This document shows, piece by piece, positions 26,452-34,365 of a stretch of DNA of 43,956 nt (the first letter of the stretch is position 1; every line of letters starts with the position of its first letter). The notes beneath the pieces were generated by a model. It was given only the letters and a program-made list of their open reading frames with translations. It was not told where the DNA came from and did not search any database. This DNA is from Lachnospiraceae bacterium (GTDB lineage Bacteria; Bacillota; Clostridia; Lachnospirales; Lachnospiraceae). The stretch spans positions 1 to 43,956 of the forward strand of contig JAPJQL010000030.1 of NCBI GenBank assembly GCA_030825115.1, read 5' to 3'. Position numbers and translations under genes: made by a program.

Positions 26452-28308
26452 ATGAAAAAACATCTGCTGCCCACGACCATCCGCGGGAAGATCATCGCAT
26501 ATACGGGGGCTGTCACCATGCTGATCGTGGCCGTGACAGTTTCCATCTGTTTCCAGGTATTTCAGACTTTTTTAAGACGCAATCAGATCCAGTCTGCCGA
26601 GTACAATCTCCAGGTGGTATCCCACAATGTGGCCTCCAACATGGGCAATATCCTCAGTTTTAACGAGTGGTGTCATTCCAGCCAGGATATTTACCACTAT
26701 CTGAACGCATTTCAGGGACTGGTCCGGATGCCCTCCATCTCTTCAGAGGATGCGCCGCTTCGGACCACAGCGTTAAACACCTATGCCCGCCTGAAGGAGG
26801 AGTATAACAATACCCCCTCCTCCACGGACTATGTCGCCCGGGTCATCATAAGCACGATGAACTGCCGCAATTATCTTCAGCTCTGTGATACGGCGGCGTC
26901 CATCACGCCGGACATTGCTGAGATGATCCAGAAAGAAGACTTTTTTGCACCGCTTTTTGAGGCTCCTGATTACCAGTGGGTTGGACTTATCAAGCCCTAT
27001 TACCCCACCTCGGACGCCACCATGCTGATTCCAGTCATCCGTCCAGTCTACAGCCAGTACAGCACGGAGATCGTCGGATGGACCTACCTCGCCATATCGG
27101 ACCGGGTTATCCGGGATTATCTCTCGTCTTTTCCGCTGCAGCCCGACGCTTACCTGTACATCACCATCGGCGGCAGGCAGTACCTGTATCAGAATGGAGC
27201 GTTTGAAGAAAAAGCGATCACCCATACTGTCCTGTCCGATATCAGCGGCAACGCCATCAATGCAAACACGTCAGCAAGCCTGATCCGGACGCCGGACGGC
27301 AGCAGGCGGCGGCTGGTCACATGCCCTCTTGGCAGCAACGGCTGGACCATATCGGTGGTCTTATCCGAAAGTGATTACAGCGCGCAGAACCAGGTCTACC
27401 TCCTGATCATCACCGGTATTGTAGCGGTCATCGTCCTGATGGGCCTGCTTCTTGCATGGCTTCTCACCCGCACCATCAGCCAGCCGGTCAAGCGGCTCCG
27501 GGGAAGGATCGAGTGTATCTCTCAGGGAGATTTTTCCCGTGACCAGACCATCGAGGGCCCTGACGAACTGGGCGTCATCGGACGCGGCATCAACGACATG
27601 TCTGAAAATGTCCAGTCCCTGCTTGAGCGGAAGGTGACGGATGAAAAGCAGAAAAAGGATCTGGAATACCAGATTCTCCAAAGCCAGATCAATCCTCACT
27701 TCCTCTATAATACGCTGAATTCCATCAAATGGATGGCTACCATCCAGAATGCCCCCGGCATTGCCGAGATGGTGACGGCCCTTGCCCGCCTGATGAAAAA
27801 TGTCTCAAAAGGCACGGCTGCCCAGATACCATTAAAAGAGGAACTGGCTCTCGTAAAAGATTATGTGCTGATTCAGCAGTACCGCTACGGCGGCAGTCTG
27901 ACGGTAGAATATGAGATTGAATCCGAAGAACTCAAACAGTGCATGATCCACCGCTTTACCCTGCAGCCCCTGATAGAAAACGCCCTGTTCCATGGCATTG
28001 AGCCAAAGGGCTGTGCAGGCAGGATCCAAATCAGAGCCGCCATGCAGACCTTGCCAAAACTTGGCGACGTCCTTCAGATATCCGTCACGGACAATGGCAT
28101 CGGCATGACGGAGGAGACCATCCGTCAGGTACTGGAAGGAAACTCCGCCCCATCCGCCGACTTTTTCCGTCAGCTGGGAATCAACAATGTAAACAAACGA
28201 ATCCAATATGAATTTGGCCGGGATTATGGGCTGTCCATCCAAAGCGTGCCAGGAGAATACACGACGATGACCGTCACCCTGCCCTTTCATTCCTCGAAAG
28301 AAGAATAG
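26452..28308 (+). CDS. YesM/LytS-type sensor histidine kinase
   Basis: 618 residues. An N-terminal membrane helix (~13-40), a large extracellular sensor domain (~41-315), a second helix (~318-345) and HAMP (~345-395) are followed by the His_kinase domain with SQINPHFLYNTLNSI (phospho-His416) and a HATPase region with PLIENALFHGIEPK and DNGIGM. YesM-like kinases sense polysaccharide breakdown products and signal to an AraC-type regulator, encoded immediately downstream. Transcribed divergently from the transporter operon. Confidence 0.92.
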   Translation: MKKHLLPTTIRGKIIAYTGAVTMLIVAVTVSICFQVFQTFLRRNQIQSAEYNLQVVSHNVASNMGNILSFNEWCHSSQDIYHYLNAFQGLVRMPSISSEDAPLRTTALNTYARLKEEYNNTPSSTDYVARVIISTMNCRNYLQLCDTAASITPDIAEMIQKEDFFAPLFEAPDYQWVGLIKPYYPTSDATMLIPVIRPVYSQYSTEIVGWTYLAISDRVIRDYLSSFPLQPDAYLYITIGGRQYLYQNGAFEEKAITHTVLSDISGNAINANTSASLIRTPDGSRRRLVTCPLGSNGWTISVVLSESDYSAQNQVYLLIITGIVAVIVLMGLLLAWLLTRTISQPVKRLRGRIECISQGDFSRDQTIEGPDELGVIGRGINDMSENVQSLLERKVTDEKQKKDLEYQILQSQINPHFLYNTLNSIKWMATIQNAPGIAEMVTALARLMKNVSKGTAAQIPLKEELALVKDYVLIQQYRYGGSLTVEYEIESEELKQCMIHRFTLQPLIENALFHGIEPKGCAGRIQIRAAMQTLPKLGDVLQISVTDNGIGMTEETIRQVLEGNSAPSADFFRQLGINNVNKRIQYEFGRDYGLSIQSVPGEYTTMTVTLPFHSSKEE

Positions 28309-28339
28309 GACCACAACAAATGCATCACGGGAGGAAAGT

Positions 28340-29971
28340 ATGATAAAGTTGCTGATTGTAGACGATGAACCGCTGGTCCAGATTGGGATCAAATCCATGC
28401 TGGACTGGGCGGAATATGGAATCGAGGTCTGCGGCACTGCCATGAATGGCGAAGCTGCATTCCAGATGATCGGGGAATATGCGCCCGAAATTGTCATCAC
28501 AGACATTAAAATGCCGATTTTAAACGGATTGGACCTTGTAAAAAAAAGCCGGGAAACCTACGGACAGATTCCCCTGTTCATCATGCTGACCAGTTACGAG
28601 GAATTCCAGCTTGTAAAGCAGGCGATGTCCTATCAGGTCGTCGATTACCTGATCAAGCTGGAGCTGGATGCCCAATCCCTCGCCGAGTCCATCAGGCGGG
28701 CCCTGGAGCGCCTGATGGAGCTCAAGGACAGCGAGGCATACCGCCTGGTCGGATGCAGGCCTCTCCACCAAAGCTACAGCGAAAAATTTTATATGCGCCT
28801 GCTGCACAACCTGTTTGACAGCCGGGAACAGTTTGAGATACAGAAAAAAGACTTAAGACTGGAGTTCGGCGATGCCTGCTACATCGCCCTCCACGGACAG
28901 ATCACCAGTGACAAGGCAGACGCCATGAACAGCCAGCAGCAGGAAAACCTGTATTCCAGCAGCCTGGAAATGATACGGGAAATCCTGGCCAAACATCTTC
29001 CCAGCCACGTTCTGTCCCTGGACAAACGCCATTTTGCCGTCATCTTCCACTTTGCCGGTCAAAAGGACGATACCGTCCAATCCATAAAAGAGGCCTGGGA
29101 AAATGTCTGCCATATGGTGCACAACTATTTTTCCGTCCGGCTCACGGCAGGGCTTGGGAGCATGGTGGAGGACCCTTTGCGGATCAACGAATCCTATCAG
29201 GAAGCCCGCCAGGCTTTCAACATGGCAAACGCCCATCAGCCTCTGGTGACCTATGCAGAGATCACCGACAGTTCTTTAAGGAGGGCGTTTAACATCGCCC
29301 TGTTTAAAAATTCTCTGACTCAGGCGTTTGAGGAGTTTGATACAGATGTGCTCTACGATACCATCAGCGAGATGATCAGCCTGTTCGCCTCCCACCCGAT
29401 GCACCAGCTCCAGGCCGTGGACGGCGCCTGCAATATCCTCTATCTCGCCCTCTCCCTCCTGCCGGATGGAGAAAAAACCATGGAGCAGGTCTTTGACGGG
29501 TATGCAGAGGGCTACCGCAGCCTTTACCGGATGAACAATGTAGAACAGGTAAACGAGTGGCTCGTCTGTTTCCGGGACGGTCTTTGCGAGTTTTTAAAGA
29601 GCAGGCGCAAGACCTATAAAGACCATGTCGTGACCAATGTACAAAAATACATCAACAGCCATATTGAAGAGCGTCTGACGTTAAACGATGTGGCAGCCGT
29701 ATTCGGGCTCAGTTCCAACTACTTGAGCGCCCTGTTTAAAAAGACCTGCAATATCGGCTTTTCCGAGTATATCACCCAGCGCAAGATTGCCAGGGCAAAG
29801 AGCCTTTTGCTGGAACAGGATATGAAGATCTATGAGGTTGCCGACAATCTGGGATTTGAGAGCGCCTTTTACTTCAGCAAGGTCTTTAAGAAAGTGGAGG
29901 GAATCTCCCCCAGAGAATATATCCAGGCCCATCTGGCCGGCCCGGAAGCATATCAAAACAACGAACCATAA
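28340..29971 (+). CDS. YesN-type response regulator with AraC DNA-binding domain
   Basis: 543 residues. Receiver domain 1-120 with acidic pocket DDE (8-10), phospho-acceptor Asp55 (VITDIKMP) and the switch Thr in MLTSYEEF. A long central region (~150-420) of the YesN type follows, then two AraC helix-turn-helix motifs at the C-terminus (LTLNDVAAVFGLSSNYLSAL and IYEVADNLGFESAFYFSKVF). It starts 31 nt after the kinase with GGAGG upstream. The likely targets are the divergent transporter promoter and possibly its own operon. Confidence 0.93.
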   Translation: MIKLLIVDDEPLVQIGIKSMLDWAEYGIEVCGTAMNGEAAFQMIGEYAPEIVITDIKMPILNGLDLVKKSRETYGQIPLFIMLTSYEEFQLVKQAMSYQVVDYLIKLELDAQSLAESIRRALERLMELKDSEAYRLVGCRPLHQSYSEKFYMRLLHNLFDSREQFEIQKKDLRLEFGDACYIALHGQITSDKADAMNSQQQENLYSSSLEMIREILAKHLPSHVLSLDKRHFAVIFHFAGQKDDTVQSIKEAWENVCHMVHNYFSVRLTAGLGSMVEDPLRINESYQEARQAFNMANAHQPLVTYAEITDSSLRRAFNIALFKNSLTQAFEEFDTDVLYDTISEMISLFASHPMHQLQAVDGACNILYLALSLLPDGEKTMEQVFDGYAEGYRSLYRMNNVEQVNEWLVCFRDGLCEFLKSRRKTYKDHVVTNVQKYINSHIEERLTLNDVAAVFGLSSNYLSALFKKTCNIGFSEYITQRKIARAKSLLLEQDMKIYEVADNLGFESAFYFSKVFKKVEGISPREYIQAHLAGPEAYQNNEP

Positions 29972-29997
29972 AAAGTTCTACAAGGAGGACAATCAAG

Positions 29998-31905
29998 ATG
30001 TTTACAGAAATTGCCAGGAAAACAGCCGCCCCCGGTCGTTCCTTCACCCCGGCTTCCCCTGCCACGGACCGCAAAGCCTGGGAAGCTTTGGACAAAACGC
30101 TGATCCGAAAGCTGATCGGCGAAGGGGAAGCGTTTCTCGGATACCACATCCCGGAACTTCGCGCAACCGATTTTATGGAGTTTTCCAGGTCGGGAAACCG
30201 GGTCAACTATGAAACAAAGCTATTTGCCCGCAGGACCGCGCTGAACACCCTGGTGCTTGCCGAATGTGCGGAGAACCGGGGACGTTTTCTGGACGATATC
30301 ATCAACCTGCTCACAGCCATCTGCGAAGAATCTGCCTGGCAGCTTCCGGCCCACAATGCCTATGAACGGGATGTGCCGCAGCTGCCTCTGCCGGATGTCA
30401 CAAGACCTGTCATAGACCTATTCGCCGCCGAGACCGGCTCTGTCCTGGCTATGGCAGAGTACCTGCTGAAGGATGTTTTAGACGCCGTAAGCCCCGCCAT
30501 AAGCGCCATGATTGCCGACAACCTGAACCGGAGGCTGTTTACGCCTTATCTGGAAGAACATTTCTGGTGGATGGGCGACGGAAAAAGCCCCATGAACAAC
30601 TGGACAATCTGGTGCACCCAGAACATCCTCATCACCGCATTCGCCCACAGTCTGGATGCAGAGAGGCGGATTGCGGTTTTCCAGAAAGCCTGCCAAAGCA
30701 TCGATTATTTTTTAGCCGAATATGGCGAAGACGGCTGCTGCGATGAAGGTGCACAGTACTACCGCCACGCCGGGTTATGCCTGTTTGGTTGCATGGAGAT
30801 TTTAAACGCTGTCACAGACGGCAGCTTTTCCTGCCTGTATCAAAACAAAAAAATCCAGAACATCGCCCTGTACATTTTAAATGTACACGTGGACGGCATT
30901 TATTACATCAACTTTTCCGACTGCTCCCCCGTCGCCGGTCAGTGCAATGCAAGAGAATTCCTCTTCGGAAAACGGATTGGCAGCGATGAGCTGATGCGTC
31001 TGGCCGCAGCCGACTACCGGTGCAGCAAAGACCCGCTTCTTTTAAAAGAGCAGAATCTTTACTACCGACTGCTGACCGTCTTTACCCATCAGGAGATGAT
31101 CGGGCACGATATCTCCGAACCGGTCATCCACCCGGATCTGTACTATGACAGCGTGGGGCTGTTTCTGGCACGGGATGAGCGGCTGTGCCTTGCTGTGAAG
31201 GCCGGGGACAATGACGACAGCCACAACCACAATGACACCGGAAGCTTTACCGTCTATAAAGACGGGAAACCTCTGCTGATCGATGTCGGGGTGGAGAGCT
31301 ACACCAAAATGACCTTTTCCCCTGAACGCTACCGTATCTGGACGATGCAGTCGCAGTACCATAACCTGCCTTCTTTTGGCGGGTGCAGTAAAGAGGCTAT
31401 GATAAAAATGCCTTATGCATATACCGATGAGATTGGGAAAATCCTGAAAACATGCGGCAGTTCCTGCTCTGAACATGATATTTACGCAGTCGAGATGAAC
31501 GGTCCCCAATACCGGGCAAAAGGCGTATCCTATTCCCTGACGCCTGACACCTGCCATATCTCCATGGACCTCGCCGATGCCTATCCCGATCCCGGAGTCA
31601 TCTCCTATCTGCGCACCGCCACCTTAGAAAAGGGCAGACAGATAACCATCCGCGACACCTATTCCGGCTCCCTTTGCCCTGTTGTCCTCTCCCTGATGAC
31701 TTACGAAGAACCCGTTTGGCATCCTGACACCGCCACCCTCACGATCGGAAACAGCCTCGGAAGCTGCCAAATAAAAGGCGCTGATGAAGTCCACACAGAA
31801 ACCATCCCCATCAAAGATGCCAGGCTCCAAACCGCCTGGAAACACGACCTTTACAGAACACTTGCCGTATTCAAGGGAAACTCCCTCTCCCTGATCATAA
31901 AATAA
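29998..31905 (+). CDS. Second heparinase II/III-like enzyme
   Basis: 635 residues, no signal peptide. N-terminal alpha-helical half with MNNWTIWCTQNIL and DGCCDEGAQYYRHAG, and C-terminal beta-sandwich with DNDDSHNHNDTGSFTVYKDGKPLLIDVG, the heparinase II/III signature. It differs clearly from the lyase at 19341-21482, so the two probably cut different linkages. AAGGAGGA precedes the ATG, 26 nt after the regulator, so kinase, regulator and lyase look co-transcribed. The 3' end is followed 40 nt later by dyad repeat C, with no ordinary terminator. Confidence 0.82.
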   Translation: MFTEIARKTAAPGRSFTPASPATDRKAWEALDKTLIRKLIGEGEAFLGYHIPELRATDFMEFSRSGNRVNYETKLFARRTALNTLVLAECAENRGRFLDDIINLLTAICEESAWQLPAHNAYERDVPQLPLPDVTRPVIDLFAAETGSVLAMAEYLLKDVLDAVSPAISAMIADNLNRRLFTPYLEEHFWWMGDGKSPMNNWTIWCTQNILITAFAHSLDAERRIAVFQKACQSIDYFLAEYGEDGCCDEGAQYYRHAGLCLFGCMEILNAVTDGSFSCLYQNKKIQNIALYILNVHVDGIYYINFSDCSPVAGQCNAREFLFGKRIGSDELMRLAAADYRCSKDPLLLKEQNLYYRLLTVFTHQEMIGHDISEPVIHPDLYYDSVGLFLARDERLCLAVKAGDNDDSHNHNDTGSFTVYKDGKPLLIDVGVESYTKMTFSPERYRIWTMQSQYHNLPSFGGCSKEAMIKMPYAYTDEIGKILKTCGSSCSEHDIYAVEMNGPQYRAKGVSYSLTPDTCHISMDLADAYPDPGVISYLRTATLEKGRQITIRDTYSGSLCPVVLSLMTYEEPVWHPDTATLTIGNSLGSCQIKGADEVHTETIPIKDARLQTAWKHDLYRTLAVFKGNSLSLIIK

Positions 31906-31945
31906 TCTTTCGCCACACACTCCTCCCGGTGGCCGCCAGTGCACA

Positions 31946-32176
31946 GCCGGGGAAGGATGGGGCGCAGCAGGAAATGGGGACCTTGAGTCGAAAGTGTGAA
32001 AAAACTTAAAGACTGGATTTGGGCGTTATCGTGGAAAAAGACCTTTGTTTGAGAGCACGTTTTTTGCTCGAGTTTAGGTCGTTTCCACGATGCTTTCAGC
32101 CCAAATCCAGTCTTTTAGATTTTTCCACTTACGAGTCACAGTCCCCATTCCCTGCTGCGCCCCAGCCTTCCCCGGC
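31946..32176 (+). repeat. Large structured dyad repeat, copy C
   Basis: Outer arms 31946-31981 and 32141-32176 pair over 36 bp with two mismatches. Inside are a perfect 17-bp stem (32008-32024/32099-32115), a 10-bp stem ATCGTGGAAA/TTTCCACGAT (32028-32037/32082-32091) and GACCT/AGGTC (32040-32044/32076-32080). The tip is TGTTTGA (32046-32052), stem GAGCA/TGCTC with a T-rich loop, then GAGTTT (32070-32075). The tip motif, total size and purine-rich 5' arm match copies A and B, though most of the sequence differs. It lies between the second heparinase and the LysR gene and may serve as their boundary. Function unknown. Confidence 0.82.
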
Positions 32177-32220
32177 GTACCCCGTCACCTCCTTCCCAAA
32201 AGTTTTCTCCCCAATACCTC

Positions 32221-32271
32221 TTTACAATCCAATTCCACCTATGCTAATATATGATTAAACTTATAAGGAGG
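32221..32271 (+). promoter_or_regulatory. Promoter and ribosome site of LysR gene
   Basis: -35 TTTACA (32221-32226), 18-nt spacer, -10 TAATAT (32245-32250), then AAGGAGG (32265-32271) seven bases before the ATG. Confidence 0.6.
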
Positions 32272-32278
32272 ACTAATA

Positions 32279-33154
32279 ATGGACATCAATTACGAATTAT
32301 ACAAAGTTTTTTACCACGTTGCCAACACGCTGAGTTTCTCCGAGGCATCCAAACAACTCTTCATCTCTCAGTCTGCTGTCAGCCAGTCCATTAAGGTCCT
32401 GGAAAAGAAACTGAACCAGACCCTGTTCATCCGCAGCACCAAGCGGGTGCAGCTCACCCCGGAAGGCGAGATATTGCTCAAACACATCGAACCGGCGATG
32501 AACCTGATCAAACAGGGAGAAAACCAGCTGCTGGAGGCAAACACGTTAAACGGCGGACAGCTGCGGATCGGAGCAAGCGATACCATCTGCCGTTATTACC
32601 TGATTCCGTTCCTCAAGCTGTTTCATAAGAAGTACCCGAACGTACATATCAAGGTTACAAACCAGACCTCGATCGAATGTGCAAAGCTGCTGGAGGCCGG
32701 TCAGGTGGATTTCAGCATTACAAACTACCCGAACTCCGGTCTGTCCAACACACAGAATGTCCGCATCGTCCATGAATTTTACGACGTATTTGTGGCCAAC
32801 GAAGAATATCACAAATTAAAAGGCAGACCAGTCAGCTTAAAAGAGCTGCAGACCTGCCCAATCCTCATGCTGGACCGAAAAAGCACCACCAGCGAGTTTC
32901 TTCACAGTATGTTCCAGCGCCACCAGCTTGATCTCGTGCCGGAGATTGAATTAAACAGCAACGACCTGCTGATCGACCTTGCACGGATTGGTCTTGGCAT
33001 CGCCTTTGTGCCGAATTACTGCATTCCTGATACGGAAAAAGATTTGTTTATCGTAAATCTGGAAGAATCGCTTCCTTCCCGGCAGATGGTTGTGGCATAC
33101 AACGAGAACCTGCCGATATCGCAGGCAGCAAAACAATTTATGGAGATGCTGTAG
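32279..33154 (+). CDS. LysR-family transcriptional regulator
   Basis: 291 residues. The N-terminal winged helix-turn-helix (YELYKVFYHVANTLSFSEAS, then SQSAVSQSIKVLEKKL) is typical, and the remainder is a LysR substrate-binding domain with GGQLRIGASDTICRYYLIPF. The effector is unknown. Its last 17 nt overlap the 3' end of the convergent antiporter gene, which may be related by function or antisense overlap. Confidence 0.92.
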   Translation: MDINYELYKVFYHVANTLSFSEASKQLFISQSAVSQSIKVLEKKLNQTLFIRSTKRVQLTPEGEILLKHIEPAMNLIKQGENQLLEANTLNGGQLRIGASDTICRYYLIPFLKLFHKKYPNVHIKVTNQTSIECAKLLEAGQVDFSITNYPNSGLSNTQNVRIVHEFYDVFVANEEYHKLKGRPVSLKELQTCPILMLDRKSTTSEFLHSMFQRHQLDLVPEIELNSNDLLIDLARIGLGIAFVPNYCIPDTEKDLFIVNLEESLPSRQMVVAYNENLPISQAAKQFMEML

Positions 33155-34322
33155 GCAGCATAGTGCTGGCGGTAAGATCGATCAAAAACGCGCCCACCGG
33201 CGCTGTGATCAAGATAGCAAGCACCGCTACCGTCAGCACCATATTCCCGCAAGACAGCCCCATTGCCAACGGCAAGCCGCCGATTGCCGCCTGCACAGTC
33301 GCTTTCGGCATATAGGCAAACATGCAGAACAGCCGCTCACGGGCATTCAGCCTGGTCCCGGTCATGCAGCACAAGACACCTGCCATCCGAAACAGAAGCA
33401 CGCCCACGATCAGGACAGCGGCCGATACTCCTGCTGCCGCCGCATACTTCAAATCCACGGTAGCGCCTACCAGCACAAACAGCATGATTTCCGCCGCCAC
33501 CCACAGCTTATTGAACTTCACAGACAATCTTACCGCCACGGCTTCCCGCTTCTGCTTCAGCGCAATCCCGATGCACATCACCGAAACCAGAGCCGAGAAC
33601 GGGATCCATGCGGCAGCCATGTCTTCTAACGATACCAATAGAAACGCACTGCAAAGCAGGATAATCACCTTCACCGTATCCCGCATATGCATCCGCTTAA
33701 AATACCATGCAAATGCACATCCCATCACGATCCCGATGCCAATGCCCAAAAAAATCGATACCGGAACCTGGACAAAACTCATGAGGGATACCTTGCCGCC
33801 CTGTGCCAGACCTGTAAATACCGAAAACATGACGATAACAAAGACATCATCCACAGATGCCCCCGCCAGGATCATCTGGGGAATCCCTTTTTCCGTTCCA
33901 CGGCCTTCTTCGATCAGTTTCAGCATTTTGGGAACAATGACAGCCGGAGAAACCGCCGCCACCACGGCGCCCATCACCGCCGCCTCTAAAACCGTAGCGC
34001 CAAGCAGCCGCGGAGCCAGGACCACCATGCCAAACATCTCAAAACAGGCCGGGACAAAACACATCAGGATTGCCGGGCGCCCTACTTTTTTTAAGTCATG
34101 GATATCCAGGGAAAGCCCTGCCCGGGCAAGAATGATGATAAGCGCGATCTTCCGCAGCTCTGAAGATATCCCCAGAATAGAACCGTCAATCACGTCCAGC
34201 GCAAACGGCCCCAGTACAATTCCCGTAACGATCATTCCAAGCAGACCTGGCAGATGTATTTTTTTACACACCCAGCCAAGCAGCATTCCTACCATCATGA
34301 TCAAAGCAATACTCAATAACAC
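33138..34322 (-). CDS. Cation/proton antiporter (CPA2-like)
   Basis: About 394 very hydrophobic residues with roughly 11-12 membrane helices; Na+/H+ or K+/H+ exchanger family (GLLGMIVTGIVLGPFAL, ARAGLSLDIHDL, GASVDDVFVIVMFSVF). The GTG at 34322 has AAAGGAG nine bases upstream and is preferred; an ATG at 34331 abuts the ribosome site directly and would add three residues. It starts 44 nt after the helicase gene, probably in the same transcript. No TrkA-N/RCK domain is attached. It ends convergently inside the LysR gene. Confidence 0.85.
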   Translation of the reverse strand: MLLSIALIMMVGMLLGWVCKKIHLPGLLGMIVTGIVLGPFALDVIDGSILGISSELRKIALIIILARAGLSLDIHDLKKVGRPAILMCFVPACFEMFGMVVLAPRLLGATVLEAAVMGAVVAAVSPAVIVPKMLKLIEEGRGTEKGIPQMILAGASVDDVFVIVMFSVFTGLAQGGKVSLMSFVQVPVSIFLGIGIGIVMGCAFAWYFKRMHMRDTVKVIILLCSAFLLVSLEDMAAAWIPFSALVSVMCIGIALKQKREAVAVRLSVKFNKLWVAAEIMLFVLVGATVDLKYAAAAGVSAAVLIVGVLLFRMAGVLCCMTGTRLNARERLFCMFAYMPKATVQAAIGGLPLAMGLSCGNMVLTVAVLAILITAPVGAFLIDLTASTMLPTASP

Positions 34323-34365
34323 CGTTTCCATCTCCTTTCCCGCGAAAAAGATAAGATGTCAGCCG

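Noticed and set aside
31946..32176. Repeat C as a simple Rho-independent terminator
   Set aside because: Far longer than needed, no T tract after the outer helix, and it shares an internal motif with A and B.
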